Assembly: GCA_035652095.1 (NCBI GenBank)
Contig: DASREM010000030.1
Coordinates: 62,001 to 126,000, forward strand
DNA from: DASREM01 sp035652095
GTDB taxonomy: Bacteria; Acidobacteriota; Terriglobia; Terriglobales; Acidobacteriaceae
DNA: 64,000 bases
Direction of reading: 5' to 3'
In this document: positions 25,763 to 33,925 of the stretch, in pieces
Layout of the letters: each line of letters opens with the position of its first letter
Numbering within the stretch: the first letter of the stretch is position 1
Notes under the pieces: generated by a model
The model's input: the letters and a program-made list of their open reading frames with translations, nothing else
The model's database searches: none
What the model was told of the DNA's origin: nothing
Made by a program: the position numbers and the translations under genes

Positions 25763-27820
25763 ATGGCTTCTCGCATCGGCAATTCCACAACATTGTTTTT
25801 GGTTCTCATTGCGCTGCTCACGAGTGCATGGGCGCAGACCAACGCCGCTTCGGCACTGCCGGAGGGCCCCCAGCCGGCCGGTCCGTCCACGCGGCGCGCC
25901 GCCTTCATGGACTATTCGAAGCCCAAGCCGGCGTTCCCGAACGTGATCGCGCCCTACACACCGCGGGAGGTGACGCCCCCGGACTTCACCAACACGTCCC
26001 GGATCGCGCAGCTACTCAAGGACGGCAAGCTCATGCTGTCCATCAACGACGCTGTCGCCCTGGCGCTGGAGGACAACCTGGACCTGGTGCTGGCGCGTTA
26101 CAACCTGAATATTGCCGACACCGATGTGCTGCGGTCCAAGGCGGGATCCAACGTTCTCGGCGTGAACACCGGTATCGTGCAGAACACGCCGGGCGGCGGA
26201 GTAGGGGGCCTGAGCGGAAGCGTGGGCTCGGGCTCGGGCGGCACCAGTCCTGCGGCAGGCGGCGCGGGCAGCGGCACCAGTGGCTTGGTGAATTCCACGC
26301 TCGGCATCGGCCCTGCCATTACAAGCTTCGATCCAGTCGTCACCGGCAGTTTGCAGATGGACCGGGCATACTCGCAGTCGTCAAGCATCTTTAACGGGGT
26401 GGGACTGCTGAACTCGAACACTGGTACCGCAAATTTCTCGTACACCCAGGGATTTCATTTCGGCACCGATTTGTCGGTCGGGTTCAACAACACGCACACT
26501 ACCAGCAACAATCCCAACACCAGCTTTACGCCGGCGCTGACTTCCGGTTTCCAGGCGCGGGTCACGCAGCCGATCCTGCAAGGCTTCGGATTCCTGCCGA
26601 ACACGCGCTTCATTCGGATTGCCAAGAACAACCGCGAAATTTCCGACGTTGCGTTTCGCCTGCAGGTAATCACGACCGTGGACCAGATCGAGAACCTGTA
26701 CTGGAACCTGGTGTACGCGTTCGAGAACGTGCGGGTACAGCAGGAAGCTTTGGCTTTCGCGCAAAAAACACTGCAGGACACGCAACGTCAAGTGCAGTTT
26801 GGCACTGTGCCTCCGATCCAGGTAGTCAGCGCGCAGAGCACGGTGGCCACCGACCAGCAGAACCTGATCCTGGCACAGACCAACCTTCAGCTGCAGGAAC
26901 TGCTGATGAAAAACGCGCTGAGCCGGAACCTGGAGGATCCGATTCTGGCCGACGCCGAGGTTATTCCGACTTCGACCATGCAGGTACCGCAGCAGGAGCA
27001 GGTGACCCCGACGCGCGACTTGATCAACGACGCGCTGAGCCATCGCGCGGAACTGGCGGAGTTGCGCATTGACCTGAGCAGCCGCGAGCTGAACAACAAA
27101 TCGGTACGCAACTCCATGCTGCCGACGCTGGACTTGTATGCGTACTACGGGGGCTCGGGGCTGGGCGGGAATATCAACCCCGGCGTGCCGGACTGCTCAG
27201 CCACGGTGACGCGCTTCTGCTTCAACCCAATGACTGCGCCGGCGCCATTCGCAAACGGCGGGCCGGTAAGCTACGGCGACGTGTTGAGCCAGTTAGTGAA
27301 CTCGAGCGCGCCGGATAAGGGCGTGGGGCTCACGTTGAGTATCCCGCTCCGCAACCGTACGGGGCAGGCCAACATGGTGCGGGCACAGTTGGAATATCGG
27401 CAGGCCCAGGTTCGTTTACAACAACTGGAGAACCAGGTGCGCATCGAGGTGCGCAATGCGCAATTCTCGCTGCAGCAAAATCGCTCGGCGGTGCAGGCGG
27501 CACAGGCCGCGGTCGAACTGGCACGGCAAACGCTGGACGCGGAGCAGAAGAAGCTGGCGGCGGGCGTTTCTACTTCGACCGCGGTATTGCAAACCCAGGC
27601 GGGATTGACCAGCGCCGAGTCGAACCTGGTTTCGGCGACGGCGGCGTATGAAAAATCGGTGGTCGAACTGGACCGCGCGACGGGTTTGTTGCTGGACCAT
27701 ACCGGCATCGTGATGGCCGATGCGGTTCGCGGCGAGGTGACCCATGCACCGAATGTGCCGTATGTTGCTCCGCGGCAGGACTTGACGCCGGCGATGCCTT
27801 CGTCTCCGGCGGGCGATTGA
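25763..27820 (+). CDS. TolC-family outer membrane protein (second of a tandem pair)
   Basis: 685 residues from the ATG at 25763, chosen because GGAGGAG lies eight bases upstream. It is a clear paralogue of the preceding gene: the same SKAGSNVLGVNTGIVQNTPGG stretch, Gly/Ser-rich insert, NTRFIRIAKNNREISDVAFRLQV and coiled coils (RIEVRNAQFSLQQNRSAVQAAQ) recur. The two differ mostly in the barrel part (about 195-240) and in the loop around the NPGVPDCSATVTRFC stretch. The tandem arrangement suggests subunits with different client pumps. Product located in the outer membrane. Confidence 0.92.
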   Translation: MASRIGNSTTLFLVLIALLTSAWAQTNAASALPEGPQPAGPSTRRAAFMDYSKPKPAFPNVIAPYTPREVTPPDFTNTSRIAQLLKDGKLMLSINDAVALALEDNLDLVLARYNLNIADTDVLRSKAGSNVLGVNTGIVQNTPGGGVGGLSGSVGSGSGGTSPAAGGAGSGTSGLVNSTLGIGPAITSFDPVVTGSLQMDRAYSQSSSIFNGVGLLNSNTGTANFSYTQGFHFGTDLSVGFNNTHTTSNNPNTSFTPALTSGFQARVTQPILQGFGFLPNTRFIRIAKNNREISDVAFRLQVITTVDQIENLYWNLVYAFENVRVQQEALAFAQKTLQDTQRQVQFGTVPPIQVVSAQSTVATDQQNLILAQTNLQLQELLMKNALSRNLEDPILADAEVIPTSTMQVPQQEQVTPTRDLINDALSHRAELAELRIDLSSRELNNKSVRNSMLPTLDLYAYYGGSGLGGNINPGVPDCSATVTRFCFNPMTAPAPFANGGPVSYGDVLSQLVNSSAPDKGVGLTLSIPLRNRTGQANMVRAQLEYRQAQVRLQQLENQVRIEVRNAQFSLQQNRSAVQAAQAAVELARQTLDAEQKKLAAGVSTSTAVLQTQAGLTSAESNLVSATAAYEKSVVELDRATGLLLDHTGIVMADAVRGEVTHAPNVPYVAPRQDLTPAMPSSPAGD

Positions 27821-27845
27821 AGGTCGTAAGGCAAGGAAAAACATA

Positions 27846-27874
27846 AACCACGAAGGACACGAAGGTTCACGAAG
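27846..27874 (+). repeat. Dispersed AAGGACACGAAG repeat, family A
   Basis: Copy reading AACCACGAAGGACACGAAGG then TTCACGAAG, directly after the second TolC gene. Confidence 0.75.
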
Positions 27875-27971
27875 CAAAACAAAAAACCTATGCGGCGCTG
27901 GCGATGACAAAGCTGAGGCGCGTGGAACCTTGAAACTATGAAAGCTGGAAAGCTTCGAGTATGCTCTCGGC

Positions 27972-28799
27972 GTGACGCTCTCGGTCGTCATCATCACGTA
28001 CAACGAAGAGGCCAATCTCGGGCGCACGCTGGAGAGCGTGATGCCGCTGGTGCGCGACGGGAAGGGCGAGATCATCGTCGTCGATTCGGGGTCGACGGAT
28101 CGGACGGTGGAGATCGCGGAGTCGCTCGGCGCGAAGGTTTTTGTTGAAGAGTGGAAGGGATACGCGGCGCAGAAGAATTCGGCGCTGGAGAAGGCGTCGG
28201 GTGAGTGGATTTTGAGTTTGGATGCGGATGAGGAAGTGGAGCCGGAGCTTGCGGCCAACATCAGCCGCCTGGTTCATAGCGAAGTACAGCAAAGCGTTTC
28301 TCCTGAAGGCGTACCGCGAAATGAAATCAACCTTCTCGCCACAACCGTCTTGGGTTTCCGAATCAACCGCAAGAATTTTTTTCTCGGACGCTGGATTCGG
28401 CATGGCGGGTTCTGGCCTGATCCTAAGGTGAGGCTTTTCCGCAAGTCAGCGGGACGGTTCGAAGATCGTGCGGTTCATGAAGACGTCAGAATCGAGAAAA
28501 GTGGAATTCGGCCGCTCCGAGGCGCGCTGATCCATCACTCCTACCCCACCCTCTCCGATTACATCGAGCACATGAACCGCTACTCTTCTCTTGGGGCCGA
28601 GATGGCGGTGGACAAGGGGTATCACGGCTTCAGTTTCGTAAACATTGTGCTGCGGCCCGGGGCTACGTTCGTCTATAACTACTTTTTCCGGCTTGGCTTT
28701 CTGGATGGGCGCGAGGGGTTGCTGCTGCATCTCTATCATGCGGTTTACGTTTCGTGGAAGTATGCGAAGGCTTGGGAGCTGGGAAGGCAAAAACGATAA
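27972..28799 (+). CDS. Glycosyltransferase family 2 (WaaE/KdtX-like)
   Basis: The 275-residue GT-A enzyme starts SVVIITYNEEANLGRTLESV, with the nucleotide-sugar site VVDSGSTDRTVEIA and the metal-binding LSLDADEEVEP. The following WKGYAAQKNSALEKA and WIRHGGFWPDPKVRLFR are typical of the LPS-core heptose-beta-1,4-glucosyltransferase-like subgroup, though the acceptor is unknown. It is cytosolic, with a membrane-associated C-terminal region. The start is a GTG at 27972. The stop codon TAA overlaps the next family A repeat. Confidence 0.9.
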   Translation: MTLSVVIITYNEEANLGRTLESVMPLVRDGKGEIIVVDSGSTDRTVEIAESLGAKVFVEEWKGYAAQKNSALEKASGEWILSLDADEEVEPELAANISRLVHSEVQQSVSPEGVPRNEINLLATTVLGFRINRKNFFLGRWIRHGGFWPDPKVRLFRKSAGRFEDRAVHEDVRIEKSGIRPLRGALIHHSYPTLSDYIEHMNRYSSLGAEMAVDKGYHGFSFVNIVLRPGATFVYNYFFRLGFLDGREGLLLHLYHAVYVSWKYAKAWELGRQKR

Positions 28800-28828
28800 C
28801 CACCAAGAACACGAAGGTTCACGAAGGA
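28798..28828 (+). repeat. Dispersed AAGGACACGAAG repeat, family A
   Basis: Reads AACCACCAAGAACACGAAGG then TTCACGAAGGA and begins at the glycosyltransferase stop codon. It abuts a family B repeat two bases further on, so two repeat families occur back to back. Confidence 0.75.
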
Positions 28829-28830
28829 GA

Positions 28831-28864
28831 GCAGATTCCTCGCCGCTACGCTCCTCGGAATGAC
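28831..28864 (-). repeat. REP-like repeat, family B (TTCC/GGAA subtype)
   Basis: GCAGATTCCTCG...CTCCTCGGAATGAC, an imperfect palindrome with TTCC/GGAA outer arms and an internal CGCCGCTACGCTC. It is about six bases longer in the middle than other copies. Confidence 0.7.
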
Positions 28865-28950
28865 AAGTGAGTTTTGCGACCAACCGCTCGGTCGGTTGCG
28901 GTGCGTATTGGGCTCTTCTATCATCGAAGTAGTTGAGGATGTGCTCGAAT

Positions 28951-30747
28951 ATGGCCGAAAACAAGAAGCCTGCCAAGATTGCGGAAAGCCCCATCAGCGA
29001 CGTTTTTGAAGGACGTCATCCGTCGGAGAGCGAGAAGCAATGGGCGGAAAAGACGCTTGCACCCACGCTCGAAAAAGCTCCTGAGAAGCCGATTGGAGCG
29101 CGTTCGGGCGTCAATCTCGATAAGAACGGGCATGCGCGCTTCACGACTGTTTCCGGCGCGCCCATCCGGCGGCTGTACACGCAAGCCGATCTTCCCGAGG
29201 ACTGGAATTACGACCAGTATCTTGGATATCCGGGTCAGCCTCCGTTCACGCGCGGCATTCACGCTACCGGATATCGCGGCAAGCTTTTTACCATGCGGCA
29301 GTTCTCGGGATTCGCCTCGCCTGAGGAGACCAACCAACGCTACAAATACTTGCTCGAGCATGGCGGCAGCGGTCTCTCGGTGGCCTTCGATCTTCCTACG
29401 TTGATGGGGTATGACTCGGACCATCCGGCGAGCGAAGGCGAAGTGGGCAAGTGCGGGGTGGCCATCGATTCGCTGGAAGACATGGAAATTCTTTTCGGCG
29501 GAATCGATCTGGAGAAGACCACGGTATCGATGACGATCAATTCTCCGGCGTCGGTGTTGTGGGCGATGTACCTGGTGGTCGCGGAGAAGCAAGGGGCGGA
29601 CTGGAAGAAGATTTCCGGAACGATTCAGAATGACATCCTGAAGGAATACATCGCACAGAAGGAATACATCTATCCCCCAGCCCCGTCGATGCGGCTGGTG
29701 ATTGACACGTTTGAGTTTGGATCGAAGTTTACGCCGCGCTTCAACACCATTTCGATTTCCGGATATCACATTCGCGAGGCGGGTTCGACTGCGCTGCAGG
29801 AACTGGCGTTCACGATCTACGACGGGGTGGAGTACGTGGAGTGGGCGCGGCGGCGCGGGCTGGATGTGGACGAGTTTGGTCCGCGGCTGAGTTTCTTCTT
29901 CAACGCGCACAACGACTTCTTCGAAGAGATTGCGAAATACCGCGCGGCGCGGAAGATCTGGTATCGGCTGATGAAAGACCGGTTTCAGGCCAAGAACCAG
30001 CGCACCTGGCTGCTGCGGTTTCATACGCAGACGGCGGGAGTTTCGCTTCCAGCGCAGCAACCAATGAACAACATTGCGCGGGTGGCATTGCAGGCATTGG
30101 CCGCGGTGCTCGGCGGCACGCAGTCGCTGCATACCGATTCGTATGATGAAGCCCTGGCGCTGCCGACCGAAGAGGCGGCGCGGATCGCGTTGCGCACGCA
30201 GCAGATTATCGCGTATGAGTCGGGGGTGGCGCAGACCGTCGATCCGCTCGGCGGATCGTATTTCGTCGAGAACCAGACGCTCGCGATGGAGAAAGGCGCA
30301 TTCGATTATTTCGGGAAGCTGGACGCGATGGGCGGGATGGTGAAGGCGATCGAGCGAGGCTATCCGCAGAAAGAGATTGCCGAAGCGTCGTACCAGTACC
30401 AGCGCGCGGCGGAAGCGAACGAGAAGATTACGGTGGGCGTGAATGAGTTCACGATCGAAGAAGAACCGCCGCATATTCTCTACATTGACGAAAGTGTGGC
30501 GCGGCAGCAGACGGCGAAGCTGAAAGCGCTGCGCGCGCGGCGGTCGAATGAAGAAGTGCAACGGCGGCTTGAGGCTTTGAAGAAAGCCGCGGCGGGAACT
30601 CCGAGTGCAGGATCGAATGGGAATATTTCGCCCGCCAATACTATGCCGTACATCATTGATGCGGTGCGCGCTTATGCGACGGTGGGCGAGATCTGCGAAG
30701 CGTTGAAAGAAGTGTATGGGATCTACACCGAAGTGAGCATTACTTAG
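28951..30747 (+). CDS. Acyl-CoA mutase large subunit, isobutyryl-CoA mutase-type residues
   Basis: 598 residues from the ATG at 28951. It is the substrate-binding TIM-barrel subunit of a two-subunit B12-dependent acyl-CoA mutase; the B12 domain is a separate gene at 32706. TMRQFSGF has Phe118 where methylmalonyl-CoA mutases have Tyr (Tyr89 in P. freudenreichii), and IAQKEYIYPP has Gln236 where they have Arg (Arg207). Phe+Gln is the pair of isobutyryl-CoA mutases. The reaction would then be isobutyryl-CoA to n-butyryl-CoA, useful in valine breakdown. The call 'methylmalonyl-CoA mutase' is still the likely automatic label. Alternative ATG at 28939. Confidence 0.9.
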   Translation: MAENKKPAKIAESPISDVFEGRHPSESEKQWAEKTLAPTLEKAPEKPIGARSGVNLDKNGHARFTTVSGAPIRRLYTQADLPEDWNYDQYLGYPGQPPFTRGIHATGYRGKLFTMRQFSGFASPEETNQRYKYLLEHGGSGLSVAFDLPTLMGYDSDHPASEGEVGKCGVAIDSLEDMEILFGGIDLEKTTVSMTINSPASVLWAMYLVVAEKQGADWKKISGTIQNDILKEYIAQKEYIYPPAPSMRLVIDTFEFGSKFTPRFNTISISGYHIREAGSTALQELAFTIYDGVEYVEWARRRGLDVDEFGPRLSFFFNAHNDFFEEIAKYRAARKIWYRLMKDRFQAKNQRTWLLRFHTQTAGVSLPAQQPMNNIARVALQALAAVLGGTQSLHTDSYDEALALPTEEAARIALRTQQIIAYESGVAQTVDPLGGSYFVENQTLAMEKGAFDYFGKLDAMGGMVKAIERGYPQKEIAEASYQYQRAAEANEKITVGVNEFTIEEEPPHILYIDESVARQQTAKLKALRARRSNEEVQRRLEALKKAAAGTPSAGSNGNISPANTMPYIIDAVRAYATVGEICEALKEVYGIYTEVSIT

Positions 30748-30787
30748 AATCTTGGGTTGTGGATTGTTGAATGAAAAACCCTCGCCC

Positions 30788-30812
30788 TTGAGGTCGCAGA
30801 TTGCGACCTCAA
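30788..30812. promoter_or_regulatory. 25-bp palindrome, copy 1
   Basis: TTGAGGTCGCA-GAT-TGCGACCTCAA: perfect 11-bp arms around a 3-nt centre. It lies 72 bp upstream of the ORF6N start and has two further copies (30828, 31084). A repressor operator or a mobile repeat are the candidate roles. Confidence 0.8.
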
Positions 30813-30827
30813 ATTTTTGATGCACTT

Positions 30828-30852
30828 TTGAGGTTGCAAATTGTGACCTCAA
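30828..30852. promoter_or_regulatory. 25-bp palindrome, copy 2
   Basis: TTGAGGTTGCA-AAT-TGTGACCTCAA: same design as copy 1 with two arm substitutions. It begins exactly 40 bp after copy 1 and ends 32 bp before the ORF6N start codon, where it would overlap a promoter. Confidence 0.8.
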
Positions 30853-30883
30853 GCACTGCCTCCCGAAGTAGAATGGCATCTTC

Positions 30884-31419
30884 ATGCCGAAAAAGAAGCA
30901 AGCTATTTTGGCGCCGGTAGATTCGCGAATTCTGATTCTCCGCCATCAGAAAGTCATCCTGGACAGCATCTGGCGCAACTTTACGGCGTGACCGTGAAGC
31001 GGCTGAATGAGCAAGTGAAGCGCAACCGCGAGCGGTTTCCATCCGATTTCATGTTTCAGCTCAGCCGCAGAGAGCACGAAGTTTTGAGGTCGCATTTTGC
31101 GACCTCAAAGGAGGGACGCGGGGGGCGGCGCTACCTGCCGTTTGCATTCACTGAGCATGGCGCGGTGATGGCAGCCACCGTGTTGAATTCCGACCGGGCG
31201 ATTGAGATGAGCGTGCTGCTGGTGAGAGCGTTTGTGCGGTTGCGAAAGATGCTGGCCACCAACCGTCTGCTCGCGGAGAAGATTGCGGAACTGGAAGACC
31301 GGATGGAAGGCCATGACAAGACGATCCAGGACATTTTTTCCGCGATCCGGGAGTTGATGGCGCCCCCGAAGTCGTCGAAGGCGCGAATCGGATTTCAACT
31401 GCCCGCCAAGCGCGACTGA
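30884..31419 (+). pseudogene. ORF6N-domain DNA-binding protein, frameshifted
   Basis: The intended product begins at ATG 30884 (MPKKKQAILAPVDSRILILRHQ...VILDS). The frame then breaks at about 30966: after GAC AGC the expected GAT CTG GCG (DLA) reads ATC TGG, as if one G were missing, and the first frame stops at 30989. The second frame continues HLAQLYGVTVKRLNEQVKRN, RFPSDFMFQLSRREHE and GRGGRRYLPFAFTEHGAVMA, the ORF6N/KilA-N-related hallmark, with a C-terminal coiled coil. ORF6N proteins bind DNA and are usually phage- or mobile-element-associated. A sequencing error could explain the break; a GTG restart at 30988 could make a shorter protein. Confidence 0.85.
31084..31108. repeat. 25-bp palindrome, copy 3, inside the ORF6N coding region
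   Basis: TTGAGGTCGCA-TTT-TGCGACCTCAA: perfect 11-bp arms, inside the coding part for LRSHFATSK. It is the same element as the two copies upstream of the gene (30788, 30828). Confidence 0.85.
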
Positions 31420-31447
31420 AAAGCGCGTCTCGCGATATCCTGCTGGA

Positions 31448-31984
31448 ATGCTTCTTTTCGAGCAACTGTTCGCGCGCGGGTTCATGGCATTCGATCCCGC
31501 AAAACAAGCCGGCGTTTTCAATCGCGAGATGATTGCGGAGTTTCCCGCTTCGCGCAAGGAGAAGATCGAGGAATTCCGCTGGCTGATCGGCAACTGGGAA
31601 GCGACCAACCGCGTGCGTGCGACACCGACTTCCCCGGCATATACCGACACGTATCAGTACACCTACAATTTTTGCGACGACGACACGCGGATTTGCATCC
31701 AGGGACCGGGAGGCAAGGAGCGTCCGCACCTGACGTTCGACCCGTTCAGCGCGCGCTGGATGATGACCTTTATTGACAATGTTTATGGGGTCCTGCAATC
31801 GCAGGGCTGGAATGGAGACGTGATCGTCTTCACCGGCCACCTGACCATGCTGGGAGTGGATTGCGAGCTGAAGCAGACCATAACGCGGCAAAACCAGAAT
31901 GCGTTTCACGCATTGAACGAAGAGAAACAAGACGGGCATTGGGTGATTGTGGACGAATTCGATTTCCGGCGGAAACAGGTTTAA
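31448..31984 (+). CDS. Conserved-looking hypothetical protein
   Basis: 178 residues (167 from an alternative ATG at 31484). It has no signal peptide or membrane segment. The central part (WLIGNWEATNRVR, then alternating hydrophobic strands to LTMLGVDCELKQTIT) reads like a single beta-barrel domain with a WxxGxW motif, similar in style to DUF1579 or lipocalin-like ligand-binding proteins. I cannot assign a function. It is between the ORF6N gene and a DNA glycosylase. Confidence 0.7.
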   Translation: MLLFEQLFARGFMAFDPAKQAGVFNREMIAEFPASRKEKIEEFRWLIGNWEATNRVRATPTSPAYTDTYQYTYNFCDDDTRICIQGPGGKERPHLTFDPFSARWMMTFIDNVYGVLQSQGWNGDVIVFTGHLTMLGVDCELKQTITRQNQNAFHALNEEKQDGHWVIVDEFDFRRKQV

Positions 31985-32013
31985 CCACAAAGGACACGAG
32001 GTTACACGAAGGA
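31983..32013 (+). repeat. Dispersed AAGGACACGAAG repeat, family A
   Basis: Copy reading AACCACAAAGGACACGAGG then TTACACGAAGGA. It begins inside the stop codon of the preceding gene and ends three bases before the glycosylase ATG, so its terminal GAAGGA serves as that gene's Shine-Dalgarno sequence. Confidence 0.75.
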
Positions 32014-32016
32014 ACC

Positions 32017-32649
32017 ATGCGCAAGGCGATTACGCATCTAAAACGCGTTGATCCGGTGATGGCGGCGATCATCGAGCAGGTCGGGCCGTACCGCATGAGT
32101 AAGGATGAGCCGTCATTCGCCAGTCTGGCCGAGGCGATCGTCTATCAGCAACTGCATGGGAAAGCGGCGGCGACGATCTTCAAGCGCTTGACCGATTTGA
32201 CGGGACTACCACTCACACCCGAAGGCGTGTTGAAACTTTCAGAAGAGCAGATGCGCCGGGCCGGGCTCTCGAAACAGAAGCTGAGTTACCTGCGCGACCT
32301 GGCGGCGAAAACGCAATCGCGCGAGGTGGACTTTGGCGCCTTTGGCGAATTGCCCGATGAAGAGGTGATCCGGCAATTGACCCAGGTGAAGGGCATCGGC
32401 GTGTGGACGGCGCATATGTTCTTGATGTTCTCCCTGCAGCGGCCGGATATCTTGCCGGTTGGCGACCTGGGCATTCAGATGGCGATCCGCAGGCACTACC
32501 TAAGCAAGGCGAAAAACGGGGCCAAGCGGCGGAAGTTCAAGCCTCTGAAGGCGAAGCAGATGGAAAAAGTCGCGAAGTGCTGGGCGCCCTACCGGAGCGT
32601 GGCATGCTGGTATTTGTGGAGAAGCCTGGACGTGAAAACGCCAGGGTAG
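32017..32649 (+). CDS. DNA-3-methyladenine glycosylase II-like (AlkA/HhH-GPD)
   Basis: 210 residues from the ATG at 32017. The enzyme excises alkylated purines from DNA. The helix-hairpin-helix LTQVKGIGVWTAHMFLMF (121-138) and the catalytic Asp150 in LPVGDLGIQ are intact; the N-terminal half carries SLAEAIVYQQLHGKAA. It lacks the N-terminal TBP-like domain of E. coli AlkA. An open frame reaches upstream to 31861 but reads through the repeat and is rejected. Confidence 0.9.
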   Translation: MRKAITHLKRVDPVMAAIIEQVGPYRMSKDEPSFASLAEAIVYQQLHGKAAATIFKRLTDLTGLPLTPEGVLKLSEEQMRRAGLSKQKLSYLRDLAAKTQSREVDFGAFGELPDEEVIRQLTQVKGIGVWTAHMFLMFSLQRPDILPVGDLGIQMAIRRHYLSKAKNGAKRRKFKPLKAKQMEKVAKCWAPYRSVACWYLWRSLDVKTPG

Positions 32650-32705
32650 TAGTCAGGAGTCGGTAGCCAGTGACCGGTCGTCCTGCTTTGTGGTTAAATT
32701 GAGCT

Positions 32706-33128
32706 ATGGTGGACGATGCCAAAATTCGCGTGTTGGTGGCGAAGCCCGGACTGGACGGGCACGACCGTGGCGCAAAGGTGATTGCGCGCGCCCTGCGCGA
32801 CGCCGGGATGGAAGTTATTTACACCGGCTTGCGGCAGACTCCGGAGATGATCGTCAGCGCGGCACTGCAGGAAGACGTACACGTGATCGGGCTGTCGATC
32901 TTGTCGGGCGCTCACAATGCGATCGTTCCTCGCGTGCTCGACCTGCTCAAGCAGAACAAGATGGATGACGTGCTGGTGCTGGTGGGCGGGATCATTCCGG
33001 ACCAGGACATCGAGGCGCTCAAGAAGGCAGGAGTGGCTGCGATCTTCCAGCCCGGAACAGCAATGGACAGCATTGTCCAGTTTATTCGAACCAACGTGAA
33101 GCCGCATGGCGTTCCGGCAGCCGGCTGA
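32706..33128 (+). CDS. B12-binding small subunit of the acyl-CoA mutase (IcmB/MutB-type)
   Basis: 140 residues forming a Rossmann-like cobalamin domain. GLDGHDRGAK (16-24) contains the DxHxxG motif, so His19 is the lower axial ligand to cobalt; SILSGAHN and GGIIPDQD complete the dimethylbenzimidazole pocket. It should join the large subunit at 28951 to form an active mutase. The two genes are separated by about 2 kb of unrelated DNA. Length matches stand-alone IcmB (about 136). The stop overlaps the next start (TGATG). Confidence 0.93.
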   Translation: MVDDAKIRVLVAKPGLDGHDRGAKVIARALRDAGMEVIYTGLRQTPEMIVSAALQEDVHVIGLSILSGAHNAIVPRVLDLLKQNKMDDVLVLVGGIIPDQDIEALKKAGVAAIFQPGTAMDSIVQFIRTNVKPHGVPAAG

Positions 33129-33862
33129 TGGCTGCGGACAAAGCGCGCCAACTTTCCCTATTACAGAACTCAACCGGACCGTCTCCCTGGTACTGGAACA
33201 CCTTTCCTGCGGTGCAATCGGAATCGGGCCAGAAGTACGCCTGGACATTTCACGGCGAGCAGGGCGACCTGGCTTACCTGGTGACTCTTGGGCTTGAGTC
33301 GGAGCCGAACCGCCCTCGGCTAGCGTTGAATACATTCTGTGTGCCGTTCGTAATTCGCCCGGGTCGTTTGGGAATCTGGTGTCCTGAGCCCGGAGCGCTG
33401 CGGCTTATGTGCTTTGATCCCGATCAGCTTGCGGGTTTCTCGTTCAACGTGATTGTGGGATGGTTCAAGCAGTCGGCAGAAAAAGTCTATTCGGCGACGG
33501 AGCCCCTGGCGGAATTCGAGTTGAGCACGCGGCTGCCCGAAGGAACGCACAAGATAGACGTTCCGGAGGAGTTTCGAGAGCTGGATGAGTTGTTGCTGAC
33601 CGCATCGCGAGCCGCGAAAACACGGGATGATGCGGCAGCCAACGTCTTTGTGCTGTATCCGCAGGCCAGGCTGGTACAGGTGCTGCCGCAACGCTGGTTC
33701 ACGGCAAATAAGTATGAGGTCGGCCGGCAGTGGATTGCGCGCATGGTGCGCGATCCCGAGACACAGAGGCTGCTGGGGGACGGCGTGCGCATGGGAACCT
33801 TCCAACTCACTGAGGACGGATCCGAGGTTGAGCAGTGGATGGAGATAAGTAACGGCATTTAG
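33128..33862 (+). CDS. Hypothetical protein in the mutase gene cluster
   Basis: 244 residues with no signal peptide. The first 60 residues contain WYWNTFPAVQSESGQKYAWTFHGE, and the rest is mixed alpha/beta (NRPRLALNTFCVPFVIRPGRLGIWCPEPG). I do not recognise the family. It overlaps the mutase small subunit gene by one base, so translation is coupled, and it precedes an enoyl-CoA hydratase; a role in the same pathway is inferred only from that. Confidence 0.8.
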   Translation: MAADKARQLSLLQNSTGPSPWYWNTFPAVQSESGQKYAWTFHGEQGDLAYLVTLGLESEPNRPRLALNTFCVPFVIRPGRLGIWCPEPGALRLMCFDPDQLAGFSFNVIVGWFKQSAEKVYSATEPLAEFELSTRLPEGTHKIDVPEEFRELDELLLTASRAAKTRDDAAANVFVLYPQARLVQVLPQRWFTANKYEVGRQWIARMVRDPETQRLLGDGVRMGTFQLTEDGSEVEQWMEISNGI

Positions 33863-33925
33863 CACTTGGCATCTGGCATTTGGCACTCTGCGGTCCGGTT
33901 GCGCAATTCACCAACAAAGCTACTC

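Noticed and set aside
28921..30885. 654-codon minus-strand frame opposite the mutase large subunit
   Set aside because: Composition is Arg/His-rich and motif-free; the mutase is clear.
31861..32016. N-terminal extension of the DNA glycosylase
   Set aside because: It overlaps the preceding gene and a repeat; homology starts at the ATG 32017.
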